46,691 bases of DNA from Micromonospora sp. U21 (GCF_018070045.1 NZ_JAGPYK010000042.1:1-46691); one strand, 5' to 3'. Numbered from the stretch's first letter, positions 35,608 through 44,290 are shown. Translations and numbers: made by a program. Notes: generated from the letters alone by a model not told the origin.

Positions 35608-36267
35608 TCAGGCCGGGTCCACCAGGGCCACCTCCCCGGTGGCCAGGTCGTAGAGGCCGCCGACGACGGCGACCCGGCCGGCGGCGACCGGCCCGGCCAG
35701 CAGGTCGTCGTCGCGCAGGGTCCGCACGGTGCGCCGGACGTGCCGGCGGATCGCCAGCGGGTGCACCGCCGGGTCGTCCAGCCCCGCCTCGATCACCGCC
35801 GGGGCGATCTCGTCCACCAGGTGGGACAGCGAGCCGCCGGGCCGCTCCCCGGCGCGCAACGCGTCCACGGCGGCTCCCACCGCGCCGCACCGCTCGTGGC
35901 CGAGCACCATGACCAGCGGTACGCCGAGCTGGCCGACCACGTACTCGATGGAGCCGCACACCGCGCGGTCGAGCACGTGCCCACCGGTGCGGATCACGCA
36001 GATCGCGCCGAAGGTCTGGTCGAAGATCGCCTCCAGCGGCACCCGCGAGTCGATGCAGCCGAGCACCACCGCGTACGGCTGCTGGTCACCGGAGGCGGCC
36101 GCCGCGGCGGCCGTGACGTCGTGACCGTGCACGGGCTGGCCGCTGACGAAGCGCCGGTTACCGGCGAGCAGCTCGGCCAGCGCGGCGCGAGGTGTACCAC
36201 CGGCCTGTCGCCCCGGCGCCGACGGTCCGCCCGCCGGCGTTCCGGGCGTTGCCCCCGACGACCCCAT
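35608..36267 (-). CDS. Beta-class carbonic anhydrase
   Basis: A 219-residue zinc enzyme interconverting CO2 and bicarbonate. Ligands and catalytic dyad are visible: Cys71, Asp73 and Arg75 in GCIDSRV, His124 and Cys127 in GHERCGAV. The NRRFVSGQ block precedes them. Residues 1-25 are a disordered Gly/Pro head, so the true start may be slightly downstream; ATG at 36267 is kept as the first good candidate. Bicarbonate supply to acyl-CoA carboxylase is a possible use. It is divergent from the alpha/beta hydrolase. Confidence 0.95.
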   Translation of the reverse strand: MGSSGATPGTPAGGPSAPGRQAGGTPRAALAELLAGNRRFVSGQPVHGHDVTAAAAAASGDQQPYAVVLGCIDSRVPLEAIFDQTFGAICVIRTGGHVLDRAVCGSIEYVVGQLGVPLVMVLGHERCGAVGAAVDALRAGERPGGSLSHLVDEIAPAVIEAGLDDPAVHPLAIRRHVRRTVRTLRDDDLLAGPVAAGRVAVVGGLYDLATGEVALVDPA

Positions 36268-36414
36268 GCCGTTCAGCTTGGCCCGCCCTGGGCGGCCACG
36301 GGCGGGGTCGGGAATGTTCGCCCCGGCGCGATTGGCGTGGTGTCATGACGGGTAGCCGGTGTTACCGCCGGGTATCCCGGTGCGGGTGGTGCCGGGCGGC
36401 CCTGGGAGGTGGCG

Positions 36415-37359
36415 ATGCCGGAGCGGTTCGAGGTCGGTCTGCCCGACGGCGTACGGCTGCACGTCGAGGCGGCGGGGCCCGCGGATGCCCAGGTCACCGC
36501 TGTCCTGCTGCACGGCTGGACGCTGGACGGGCGCAGCTGGCACCGGCAGGTCGACGCCCTCACCGGCGCGTTTGGCGGCGCAGTGCGGGTGGTGACCTAC
36601 GACGCGCGGGGGCACGGCCGGTCCAGTTGCATGCCGCTGCCCACGGCCACCCTGGCCCAGCTCGGCGACGACCTTCTCGCGGTGCTCGACGCGGTCGCGC
36701 CGACCGGGCGGGTGGTCCTGGTAGGGCACTCGATGGGCGGTATGACGATCATGGAGTACGCGCACCGCCACCCCGGGCACTTCACCGCCCGCACCGCCGG
36801 CCTGGTCTTCGTCTCGACCACCGCGCAGGGGCATACGCACACCGTCTACGGGCTCTCCCCCCGGATCGCCCGGCTGATCCGGCTGGCCGAGACGACCGGC
36901 GCCGGGGTGCTGGCCCGGTGCGGTTCGTGGCGGGCACCCCGGGCGCTGCTGCGCGCCCTGCAACCGAGCATCCGGTGGATGCTCTTCGGCGACCGCTGCG
37001 AGCCGGCCGACATCAGGCTGGTGACCTCGGCGGTGGCTCGCGCCTCGCTGCGCTCGATCGGCGGGTTCCGCGCCTCGATCGGCGCCCAGCACCGGTTGGA
37101 CACCCTCGCCGCGCTGGCCCACCTGCCGGCGGCCGCCCTGGTCGGCGACCGGGACCGGCTGACCCCGCCGCCGTGCGCCGAGTCGATCGCCGCGGTCCTG
37201 CCGGCCACCGAGCTGACCGTCTGCCCGGGTGCCGGGCACATGCTGATGATGGAACGCCCGCAGGAGGTGAACGCCGCGCTGACGGGTGTCCTGAGCCGGG
37301 TGCTCGCCGAGCCGGCGCCCCGCGCGAGCGGCGCGGCGCCCGCCGGGACGGGTGTCTGA
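36415..37359 (+). CDS. Alpha/beta hydrolase
   Basis: A 314-residue alpha/beta-fold hydrolase. VLLHGWTLDGRSW forms the oxyanion region, nucleophile Ser106 lies in VGHSMGGMT, the acid is probably in VGDRDRLTPP and the His in PGAGHMLMMERP. No signal peptide. ATG at 36415 has GGGAGG five bases upstream; a GTG at 36409 overlaps that site. Substrate unknown: esterase, haloperoxidase-like and lactonase roles all remain possible. Confidence 0.9.
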   Translation: MPERFEVGLPDGVRLHVEAAGPADAQVTAVLLHGWTLDGRSWHRQVDALTGAFGGAVRVVTYDARGHGRSSCMPLPTATLAQLGDDLLAVLDAVAPTGRVVLVGHSMGGMTIMEYAHRHPGHFTARTAGLVFVSTTAQGHTHTVYGLSPRIARLIRLAETTGAGVLARCGSWRAPRALLRALQPSIRWMLFGDRCEPADIRLVTSAVARASLRSIGGFRASIGAQHRLDTLAALAHLPAAALVGDRDRLTPPPCAESIAAVLPATELTVCPGAGHMLMMERPQEVNAALTGVLSRVLAEPAPRASGAAPAGTGV

Positions 37360-37467
37360 CCACGTTCCCGCACCTCGGGCGCGGGAGGCCGGGCCCGGGG
37401 CCGTACCCTTCTGCGGTTGGCTCGCGCGGTTCGCGCCGCTCGCCGGCGACGTCAGGAGGAGCGTGCG

Positions 37468-39585
37468 TTGACCGACCAGACCGCCCTGGAGCAGGAGATC
37501 GCCGTCGAGCAACGGCACCTCGACCGGGTGTACGCCCGACTCGCCGAACTTCGGCGGTCGGCGGTCCGCGCCGAGCGGGACGGCTACCGGATGGCCCGGG
37601 TGGGCACCTTCGGCGCGCTCGTCGAGCGCGACGCGATGGTCTTCCACGCCGCGCAGCGACGGCACACCCTCGACGCCGAGCATGAGGGGCTGGTCTTCGG
37701 CCGGCTGGACCTGCGGGACCGGCAGGTCCTGCACGTCGGCCGGCTCGGCATCCGCGACGAGGACGCGACCACTCTGGTCGTCGACTGGCGCGCGCCGGCG
37801 GCCGCCGCCTTCTACCAGGCCACCCCGGCACAGCCGCTGGGCGTGGTACGCCGGCGCACCATCCAGTCCCGCGGCGAGCGGGTCACCCGGATCGAGGACG
37901 ACCTGCTCGATCCGACCGCCGCCCCCGAGGGGATGACGGTGGTCGGCGACGGCGCGCTGCTGGCGACCCTGTCCCGGGCCACCGGCCGGGGCATGCGCGA
38001 CATCGTGGCGACGATCCAGCGTGAGCAGGACGAGGCGATCCGCTCGCCCAGCTCCGGGGTGACGATCGTCGCCGGCGGACCGGGCACCGGCAAGACCGCG
38101 GTGGCCCTGCACCGGGCCGCCTACCTGCTGTACTCCGAGCGCAGCCGGTACGCCGGCGGCGGCATCCTGGTGGTCGGCCCGTCCTCGGTCTTCGTCGAGT
38201 ACATCGCCTCGGTGCTGCCCTCGCTCGGCGAGGACACCGCGACGCTGCACTCGCTGGGAACCCTCTTCCCGGGAATGACCGCCACCCGCACCGACCCGCC
38301 CGAGGTGGCGGCGGTGAAGGGTTCGCTGCGGATGCGCCGGGTGCTGGAGCGGGCGGTCCGGGACGCGGTGCCGGGCGGGCCGGGCGAGCTGCGGTTGCTC
38401 TACCGGGGAACGCTGCTGCGGCTGGACCGGGCCGAGCTGGACGGGATCCGGGACCGCGTGCTGCACCGGGGCGCCCGGCGCAACGAGGTGCGCCGGGCCG
38501 GCTTCGACGGTGTCTTCGCCGCCCTCTGGGCGCAGGCCCGGCGGTTGGGCATCGGTCGGCTGCCGGAGCAGCCGGCCTTCGAGGCGGAGATCGCCGAGCG
38601 GCCGGAGTTCCGGGAGTTTCTCAAGGCGTGGTGGCCACGGCTGCACCCCCGGCACGTGCTCGGCTGGCTGGCCCGGCCGGACCGTCTGCGCCGGTACGCC
38701 GGTGGCATCCTCTCCACCGCCGAGATCCGGCTGCTCAGCGCGGCGTACCAGGACCTGGACGCGGCCGGCTTGACCATCGCCGACGTGGCGCTGCTGGACG
38801 AGCTGGACGCGCTGCTCGGCAAGCCTGCGCAGCCGGCCCGGGCCCGGCGTGACCCGTTCCAGCTCGCTGGCGGGGTCCGTGAGCTGAGCAGCTTCGGCGA
38901 CCGGCAGCGGGCCGCGCGGGCGGCGGCCCGGGAACGGCCGGCGGACTACCGGGAGTACGCGCACGTGGTGGTGGACGAGGCGCAGGACGTCTCGCCGATG
39001 CAGTGGCGCATGGTCGGCCGGCGTGGCCGGCTGGCCTCCTGGACGGTGGTGGGTGACCCGGCACAGACCGCGTGGACCGGCGACCCGGAGGAGCTGAGCC
39101 GGGCCCGGGACCAGGCGCTGGGCCGGCGCAAGCGGCACGACTTCACGCTGACCACCAACTATCGCAACTCGGCGGAGATCTTCGCGGTGGCGGCGGCGGA
39201 GATCCGCCGGCTCTACCCCGACCTGCCGCTGCCGACCGCCGTCCGCTCCACCGGGGTCGATCCGGTCGAGCTTGTGGTGCCCGCCGCGGGCCTGCGGACC
39301 GCGACCGTGGAGGCGGCCACCGGCCTGCTGGCCGAGGTGGAGGGCACGGTCGGGGTGATCACGCCGGTCCCCCGCCGCGACGAGGTCGCCGGTTGGCTGG
39401 GCGCACTCGGTGCGCCGCGACTGCAGGTGGTGACCAGCCTGGAGGCGAAGGGCCTGGAGTACGACGGGGTGGTGCTGGTCGCCCCGAGCGAGATCCGGGC
39501 GGATCCGGGCGCCGGGGTGCGCACCCTCTATGTCGCGCTGTCCCGGGCCACCCAGCGCCTCACCACCATCGACCCGACCGGCTGA
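37468..39585 (+). CDS. HelD/HelR-like RNA polymerase-recycling ATPase
   Basis: A 705-residue UvrD-like superfamily 1 ATPase of the HelD group. The N-terminal coiled coil (EQEIAVEQRHLDRVYARLAEL) is the arm that enters the RNA polymerase secondary channel. Walker A is GGPGTGKTAVALHRAAYLLY with Lys209, Walker B VVVDEAQDVSPMQW, and later motifs VVGDPAQTAW and TTNYRN. HelD releases stalled polymerase; actinobacterial HelR also displaces rifamycins. The start is TTG at 37468, seven bases after AGGAGGA; no in-frame ATG or GTG fits. I see no rifamycin-associated element upstream, so inducible HelR status is open. Confidence 0.9.
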   Translation: MTDQTALEQEIAVEQRHLDRVYARLAELRRSAVRAERDGYRMARVGTFGALVERDAMVFHAAQRRHTLDAEHEGLVFGRLDLRDRQVLHVGRLGIRDEDATTLVVDWRAPAAAAFYQATPAQPLGVVRRRTIQSRGERVTRIEDDLLDPTAAPEGMTVVGDGALLATLSRATGRGMRDIVATIQREQDEAIRSPSSGVTIVAGGPGTGKTAVALHRAAYLLYSERSRYAGGGILVVGPSSVFVEYIASVLPSLGEDTATLHSLGTLFPGMTATRTDPPEVAAVKGSLRMRRVLERAVRDAVPGGPGELRLLYRGTLLRLDRAELDGIRDRVLHRGARRNEVRRAGFDGVFAALWAQARRLGIGRLPEQPAFEAEIAERPEFREFLKAWWPRLHPRHVLGWLARPDRLRRYAGGILSTAEIRLLSAAYQDLDAAGLTIADVALLDELDALLGKPAQPARARRDPFQLAGGVRELSSFGDRQRAARAAARERPADYREYAHVVVDEAQDVSPMQWRMVGRRGRLASWTVVGDPAQTAWTGDPEELSRARDQALGRRKRHDFTLTTNYRNSAEIFAVAAAEIRRLYPDLPLPTAVRSTGVDPVELVVPAAGLRTATVEAATGLLAEVEGTVGVITPVPRRDEVAGWLGALGAPRLQVVTSLEAKGLEYDGVVLVAPSEIRADPGAGVRTLYVALSRATQRLTTIDPTG

Positions 39586-39627
39586 CCTGCGAAGCGAGCC
39601 CCGTCGGACGGATGCCCTGCCGTAGAC

Positions 39628-39656
39628 TTGCATACATAGCGATGTGAGCATACGTT
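39628..39656 (+). promoter_or_regulatory. CDF promoter with operator-like palindrome in the spacer
   Basis: TTGCAT (39628-39633), 17 bases, TACGTT (39651-39656). The spacer holds ACAT-AGCG-ATGT, extended imperfectly to GCATACAT/ATGTGAGC (39630-39649), and GCATAC recurs at 39648. This is the usual placement for an ArsR/MerR-like metal sensor site. No regulator gene is adjacent. Confidence 0.55.
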
Positions 39657-39691
39657 TGACCGGGTCCGGACCGACGGCGGAGGGTGGTCTC

Positions 39692-40609
39692 GTGGGCGCA
39701 GGTCATGACCACCACCACGGGTCGGTCGCCAACTCCGCGCACCAGCACCGGGGGCGGCTCTGGGCAGCGTTCGGGCTGCTCGCCACCCTGATGGTGGTCG
39801 AGGCGGTGGCCGCGTTCCACACCGGCTCGCTGGCCCTGCTCTCCGACGCCGGGCACATGTTCACCGACGTGCTCGGCATCGGGATGGCGCTCGCCGCGAT
39901 CACCGCCACCCGGCAGGCCACCGGCGACCCGCAACGCACCTTCGGGCTCTACCGACTCGAGGTGCTCGCCGCGCTGGCCAACGCCGTCCTGCTCTCCGGC
40001 GTCGCGGTCTACGTGGTGATCGAGGCGATCCGCCGGTTCGGCGACCCGCACGAGGTGCTGGCCGGTCCGATGCTCGCCGTGGCCGTGCTCGGCCTGCTCG
40101 CCAACCTGGCCGCCTTCGCCCTGCTCCGCGCGGGGGCCCGGGAGAGCATCAACCTTCAGGGCGCCTACCTGGAGGTGCTCGGCGACCTGCTCGGCTCGCT
40201 CGGCGTCATCGGCGCGGCGCTGCTCATCCAGCTCACCGACTGGTGGTGGGCCGACCCACTGGTCGCCGTCGCCATCGGCGTGTTCATCCTGCCGCGCACC
40301 TGGCGGCTGGGACGGGCCGCGGTCCGCATCCTGGTGCAGGCCGCCCCGGAACACCTCCAGGTGACCGCCGTGCATGACCGGCTGGCCGCGGTGCCCGGCG
40401 TGGTCGAGGTGCACGACCTGCACGTCTGGACGCTCACCTCGGGCATGGAGGTGGCGTCCGCACACCTGACCATGGCGCCGGGCGCGGATGTCGGCGTGGT
40501 GCTCGCCGCGGCGCGCACCGCCCTGCACGAGGACTTCCGGATCGAGCACGCGACGTTGCAGATCGAACCCGGCGCGGCCCCCGGAGCCTGTGGATCGGTC
40601 GAATGGTAG
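39692..40609 (+). CDS. Cation diffusion facilitator metal exporter (CzcD/ZitB type)
   Basis: A 305-residue CDF transporter exporting Zn2+ or a related metal in exchange for protons. The His-rich head HDHHHGSVANSAHQH is a likely metal sensor. Six helices follow; the transport site has Asp52, His55 and Asp59 in SDAGHMFTD, and the second motif is AYLEVLGDLLGS, with Glu where zinc carriers often have His. The C-terminal cytoplasmic domain contains VHDLHVWTLTSG. GTG at 39692 has GGAGGG seven bases upstream; the earlier GTG at 39644 lies inside the promoter. Confidence 0.93.
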   Translation: MGAGHDHHHGSVANSAHQHRGRLWAAFGLLATLMVVEAVAAFHTGSLALLSDAGHMFTDVLGIGMALAAITATRQATGDPQRTFGLYRLEVLAALANAVLLSGVAVYVVIEAIRRFGDPHEVLAGPMLAVAVLGLLANLAAFALLRAGARESINLQGAYLEVLGDLLGSLGVIGAALLIQLTDWWWADPLVAVAIGVFILPRTWRLGRAAVRILVQAAPEHLQVTAVHDRLAAVPGVVEVHDLHVWTLTSGMEVASAHLTMAPGADVGVVLAAARTALHEDFRIEHATLQIEPGAAPGACGSVEW

Positions 40610-40765
40610 CGGCATTTCGGGAGTTTCACTCGGATTGGCCGGAATTTACCGTGACGACGCACGCACCGTCCGTCACATCGGCTGCATCGGCCCCACCGGC
40701 ACCGGTAGGCTCGGTCCCGGCCTCCACCCGGCGGCGCCCTCCCGGCGCCGGTGGCGGCCGCCGCC

Positions 40766-40875
40766 TAATCGCCCGAGCGGGCGAACCGGGGAACCATGTT
40801 CCTGGGGTGCATCCGCGTCAGCGGTAGGGATCTTCCGTCCCGAACCCGTCAGCTAACCCGGTCGGCGGCTGACGG
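40766..40875 (+). ncRNA. Cyclic-di-AMP (ydaO-yuaA) riboswitch
   Basis: The segment carries the conserved ydaO pattern in order: GCCCGAGCGGGCGAACCGGG, GGAACC, GGGGTGCATCC, a variable hairpin, GTAGGGATCTTCC and CCCGAACCCGTCAGCTAACC, followed by CGGCGG and CTGACGG. Actinobacterial members of this class stand upstream of cell-wall hydrolases, as here, and are OFF switches on c-di-AMP binding. It ends just before the ribosome site of the next gene. Boundaries are approximate. Confidence 0.88.
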
Positions 40876-40888
40876 AAGGACATGCGTA

Positions 40889-41953
40889 GTGGTACCAGCA
40901 CGACCACCCGCCGCCCGACTGGCGGCCCTGATCGTCGCGATGTTCGCCCTCGGCGTCGCGATCCCGGCCGGCGCCGCCTCGGCCGCTCCCCCGACCGGCC
41001 TGCGGGCCGCCGCGGCACCCGACGGCGACGAAGAGGGCGGCACCCCCGCGCTGCGGGCCCAACTGGAGGCGGCCAGCAAGGGATACCTGGACGCGAAGCG
41101 CGCCCTGGACACCTCCGTACAGCGGCAGCAACAGCTCGCCACCCAACTGAAGACCACCGAGACCGAGCTGACGGCGCGCAGCGGCAAGGTCGACGAGATC
41201 GCCGGACTGGCCTACCGCACCGGCCGGCTCGGCACGGTGTCGGCGCTGCTCAACAGCAACACCCCCGAGGGCTTCATGGACCGGGCCGTCACGCTGGACG
41301 CGGTCGCCGCCAACGAGGACCGGGCGCTGCGCGACCTCGCCGCCACCAGGGACGAGGTCAACCGCACCCGCGTCGCCCTGGACGGCGAGATCCGTGAACA
41401 GCGCAAGCAGGTGACGGTCATGGCCAAGCGCAAAGAGCAGGCCGAACGGGCCCTGACCGTGGCCACCACCAAGCCCCGGACGACCGCCGACACCGGCTCC
41501 AACCGGGGCACCTCCGCCGCCAACGCCAAGGCCGCGCCGCGCAACTCCGACGGCTCCTGGCCGTCGGAGTCGTGCAGCGTCAACGACCCCACCCCGGCCA
41601 CCGGCTGCATCACCCCGCGCACCCTGCACGCGCTCAACCAGGCCAAGGCCGCGGGCTTCACCCGGTACGTCTCCTGCCACCGCAACGGCGGCTCCGGCGA
41701 ACACCCGAAGGGTCGGGCCTGCGACTTCGCCGCGCAGAAGAGCGGCTTCGGCGGCGACGCCACCGGCGGCGACAAGACGTACGGCAACAACCTGGCCGCG
41801 TACTTCATCCGCAACGCCGACCGGCTCGCCGTGCTCTACGTGATCTGGTACAGGCAGATCTGGCTGCCCAGCAGCGGGTGGAAGTCGTACAGCGGGGCGG
41901 GCGGCGACCCGTCCAGCGACCACACCAACCACGTGCACCTGTCGGTGTACTGA
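40889..41953 (+). CDS. Secreted coiled-coil protein with M15/LAS-like C-terminal domain
   Basis: A 354-residue exported protein. A signal peptide ends near GAASAAPPTG; residues about 52-200 form a long coiled coil (QRQQQLATQLKTTETELTAR) like NlpC/P60-associated and EnvC-type hydrolases. The last 115 residues hold SGEHPKGRACDFA and DHTNHVHLSVY, matching the HxxxGxAxD and HxH zinc pattern of LAS/M15 peptidases, with several Cys. It may cut or bind peptidoglycan. GTG at 40889 has GGAAGGA eight bases upstream; an ATG at 40882 leads to a shadow frame. Control by the c-di-AMP riboswitch fits a wall-remodelling role. Confidence 0.88.
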   Translation: MVPARPPAARLAALIVAMFALGVAIPAGAASAAPPTGLRAAAAPDGDEEGGTPALRAQLEAASKGYLDAKRALDTSVQRQQQLATQLKTTETELTARSGKVDEIAGLAYRTGRLGTVSALLNSNTPEGFMDRAVTLDAVAANEDRALRDLAATRDEVNRTRVALDGEIREQRKQVTVMAKRKEQAERALTVATTKPRTTADTGSNRGTSAANAKAAPRNSDGSWPSESCSVNDPTPATGCITPRTLHALNQAKAAGFTRYVSCHRNGGSGEHPKGRACDFAAQKSGFGGDATGGDKTYGNNLAAYFIRNADRLAVLYVIWYRQIWLPSSGWKSYSGAGGDPSSDHTNHVHLSVY

Positions 41954-41961
41954 CCCGGGGG

Positions 41962-42019
41962 CGGTGCCCCGTCTCGCGGGGCACCGTCCCGCCCGGGTAC
42001 GTCAGCGGACGTACCCGGG
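41962..42019 (+). terminator. Two tandem hairpins after the peptidase-like gene
   Basis: CGGTGCCCCG/CGGGGCACCG (41962-41986, five-base loop) is followed by CCCGGGTACGT/ACGTACCCGGG (41992-42019, six-base loop), both perfect. The first begins eight bases after the stop. No T-tract. Confidence 0.65.
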
Positions 42020-42071
42020 ATGTCGCCGGCGGTCGGACGTCCGGGCCGGGCCCGGCGGGCAGCATCCTGGT

Positions 42072-42590
42072 ATGCGTCGCATCCCGCCCACCGCCCGCAA
42101 GGCCCTGCTCACCCTGCACCTGGTCACCTCGCTCGGCTGGCTCGGCGCCGACCTGACGCTGCTCACGCTCGGCGTCGCGGCACAGCGCGGCGCCGACCCG
42201 GCCGTCGTCTACCCGGTCGCCGCGCTGGTCGGCACCGTGCTGTTCGCGCCGTTGAGCGTGCTCGTCTGGCTGGTCGGCGTGGCCAGCGCGCTGCTCACCC
42301 CGTGGGGCCTGCTGCGCTACCGCTGGGTGCTGGCCAAACTCGTGATCACCACGGTGATGGTCGGGCTGGTGCTGTTCCTGCTCACCCCGAACCTGCGGCA
42401 CGCCGGCGCGCTGGGCGCCGCCCTGCCCGCCCGGGACCGCGCCGACCTGGTGATCGCACCGGCCGTGTCGACCAGTCTGATGATCATCGTGACGGTGCTG
42501 TCCACGTACAAGCCGTGGGGGCGACGGTCGGCCGCGCGGCCCACCGTCGCGGGCCGGACCGGCCATGATCGCGCTGCAACCAGGATCTAG
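42072..42590 (+). CDS. DUF2269-like integral membrane protein
   Basis: A 172-residue membrane protein with four predicted helices. TARKALLTLHLVTSLGWLGADLTLL and LLTPWGLLRYRWVLAKLVIT resemble the small DUF2269-like actinobacterial membrane proteins, in which a conserved His and Trp sit in the first helix. Function unknown. ATG at 42072 is the first start giving the family N-terminus; no ribosome site is visible, so the message may be leaderless. Confidence 0.75.
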   Translation: MRRIPPTARKALLTLHLVTSLGWLGADLTLLTLGVAAQRGADPAVVYPVAALVGTVLFAPLSVLVWLVGVASALLTPWGLLRYRWVLAKLVITTVMVGLVLFLLTPNLRHAGALGAALPARDRADLVIAPAVSTSLMIIVTVLSTYKPWGRRSAARPTVAGRTGHDRAATRI

Positions 42591-42617
42591 TGGCCTCCCC
42601 GCGCGAGCAGGCCACTA
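42588..42617. terminator. Inverted repeat between convergent genes
   Basis: TAGTGGCCT and AGGCCACTA form a perfect 9-bp stem with a 12-base loop, flanked by CCAGGATC on both sides as a direct repeat. The first arm includes the stop codon of the membrane protein gene. Confidence 0.55.
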
Positions 42618-42666
42618 CATCCAGGATCGAGCGTGACCTTGCCGCGGGCCAGGCGCGGGCGCGGGC

Positions 42667-43134
42667 TCAGCTGGCGGGTGGGGAGCCGGTCGTGCGGTCC
42701 AGGGCTGCGCCGAGTCGGGTGGCCAGAGCCAGGTGGGCCGCCCTGGCCTGGCGGAACGCGTACCGGAACAGCGGGGCCGGCGCGGTCAGGGTGATCTCGA
42801 CGTCGACCCGGACCAGGCCGTCCGGCTCGCCGCGCAGCCGCGTGTGGTTGCGCACCGTGGTGGCCGGCCACTGGCGGGCCACCATGACGATCTCGTCGTC
42901 CCCGCTGATCAGCACGTCCGCCTGGTAGGTGGTCCGGAAGCGGAACGGGCCGGCCACCAGCCGGTCGCTGATCACGTAGCTGGCCTGGGCGCCGGGCCGG
43001 AGCGGCAGCCGGCGGACCCGGACGATCAGGGGGTGCAGCTCGCCCTGCCGCGTCAGGTCGCTCAGCAGCGCCGCCGCCTCGCGGGGCGTGCAGCGGGCCT
43101 GGACGGTGTAGCTGAAGGTTTCGCTCCTGAGCAC
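42667..43134 (-). CDS. SRPBCC family protein
   Basis: A 155-residue START-like protein: ETFSYTVQARCTPREAAALLSDL begins the fold, then LHPLIVRVRRLP and a C-terminal helix APLFRYAFRQARAAHLALATRLG. GTG at 43134 is preferred because GGGAGA lies five bases before it and the domain starts right after; ATG at 43224 would add 30 residues without domain character. Ligand unknown. Unrelated in detail to the SRPBCC protein at 3648-4097. Confidence 0.75.
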   Translation of the reverse strand: MLRSETFSYTVQARCTPREAAALLSDLTRQGELHPLIVRVRRLPLRPGAQASYVISDRLVAGPFRFRTTYQADVLISGDDEIVMVARQWPATTVRNHTRLRGEPDGLVRVDVEITLTAPAPLFRYAFRQARAAHLALATRLGAALDRTTGSPPAS

Positions 43135-43295
43135 ACCGTCTCCCGCCGTCGTCGGTCGCACGATCGTCCCGTACCCCGGTCGGGCTGGCAACGCCCGGAC
43201 GGACACGGACCGTTGCCTCGGCATTCACACCCCGTTCCCACTACGGTCGGCTGATGGGGAACCACCGGCCGTGACGGGCAAGGGAGGGCGTGAGC

Positions 43296-43316
43296 ATGAA
43301 CGGGTACGACCGGTGA
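43296..43316 (+). other. Six-codon leader ORF before the PfkB kinase
   Basis: AGGGAGGG (43281-43288) is ideally spaced to ATG 43296, which encodes MNGYDR and then stops at TGA 43314-43316. That stop overlaps GTG 43313, the best kinase start (GTGA). Either the leader couples translation or a one-base change separated an original start from the kinase frame. Confidence 0.45.
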
Positions 43317-44290
43317 GCGGGCACGTGATGGTCTTTGCGCCCACGCCGCAGCTGACGGTGACGGTGGACCAGCCGAGCGACCAGCCCGAGCTGCACCTGC
43401 ACCCGGGCGGGCAGGGCGTCTGGCAGGCCCGCATGGTGATGTCGCTCGGGATCGACGTGGTGCTCTGCACCGCGCTCGGCGGCGAGATCGGCCAGGTGCT
43501 GGAACCGCTGCTCGTCAGCGAGGGAGTGGACCTCAAGGTGGTGGTCCGTGACTCCGGCAGCGGCGGGTACGTGCACGACCGCCGGGACGGGTCCCGGCAG
43601 GAGATCGCCGACGTGCCCGGGCAGCCACTGAGCCGGCACGAGCTCGACGAGTTGTACAACCTGGCCCTCGGCGAGGGGCTGCGAGCGTCGGTGAGCGTGC
43701 TCAGTGGACCCAACGAGCCGTGGCTCGTTCCGGCCGACCTGTACCGGCGCTTCGCCGCCGATCTCGGTGCCAACGGCGGCCGGGTGGTGGTCGACCTCTC
43801 CGGCGATCACCTCGGCGCGGTGCTGGACAGCGGGGTGTTCTTCCTCAAGGTGAGCCATGAGGAACTGATCCGCGACGGCCGCGCCCGCAACGAGGAGAGC
43901 GCGGAGCTGACCCGGGCGATGTACGAGCTGCACGCCGCCGGCGCCGAGACGGTGGTGGTGAGCCGGGCCGACGAGCCGGCGCTGGCGCTCATCGACGGGG
44001 AGTTGTTCGAGGTGGAGATGCCCCGGTTGCAGGCGGCCGACCCGCGCGGCGCGGGCGACTCGATGACCGCCGGGGTGGCCGCCGTGGTGGCCGGCGGCGG
44101 AGACATCCGGACCGCCATCCGGACCGGCGCCGCCGCCGGGGCGCTGAACGTGACCCGGCACGGGCTGGGCACCGGGCGGTTGGACTCGATCACCGGTCTG
44201 GTGGAGCGGGTCCGGCTGGTCCCGGCGGACAGCCGACAGCAGGAGCGGACCACCCCCGACGAACTGGCCGAGCGGGCGGTCGAGCGATGA
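43313..44290 (+). CDS. PfkB-family carbohydrate kinase
   Basis: A 325-residue ribokinase-fold kinase, closest in look to the 1-phosphofructokinase/tagatose-6-phosphate kinase branch. HPGGQGVWQARMVMSLG is the first PfkB signature (GGxGxNxA in most, here GGQGVWQA); DPRGAGDSMTAGVAAV is the second, with catalytic Asp249. GTG at 43313 is chosen; GTG at 43271 is also in frame, but the good ribosome site points to a separate six-codon leader. Its stop overlaps surE (ATGA). Substrate unknown. Confidence 0.85.
   Translation: MSGHVMVFAPTPQLTVTVDQPSDQPELHLHPGGQGVWQARMVMSLGIDVVLCTALGGEIGQVLEPLLVSEGVDLKVVVRDSGSGGYVHDRRDGSRQEIADVPGQPLSRHELDELYNLALGEGLRASVSVLSGPNEPWLVPADLYRRFAADLGANGGRVVVDLSGDHLGAVLDSGVFFLKVSHEELIRDGRARNEESAELTRAMYELHAAGAETVVVSRADEPALALIDGELFEVEMPRLQAADPRGAGDSMTAGVAAVVAGGGDIRTAIRTGAAAGALNVTRHGLGTGRLDSITGLVERVRLVPADSRQQERTTPDELAERAVER

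Noticed and set aside
37360..37467. Rifamycin-associated element before the HelD-like gene
   Set aside because: No clear inverted repeat of that kind was visible by eye in the 108-base gap.
40882..41397. Frame starting at ATG 40882 beside the riboswitch
   Set aside because: It is well spaced from the ribosome site but encodes an Arg-rich shadow; the GTG at 40889 opens the secreted protein.
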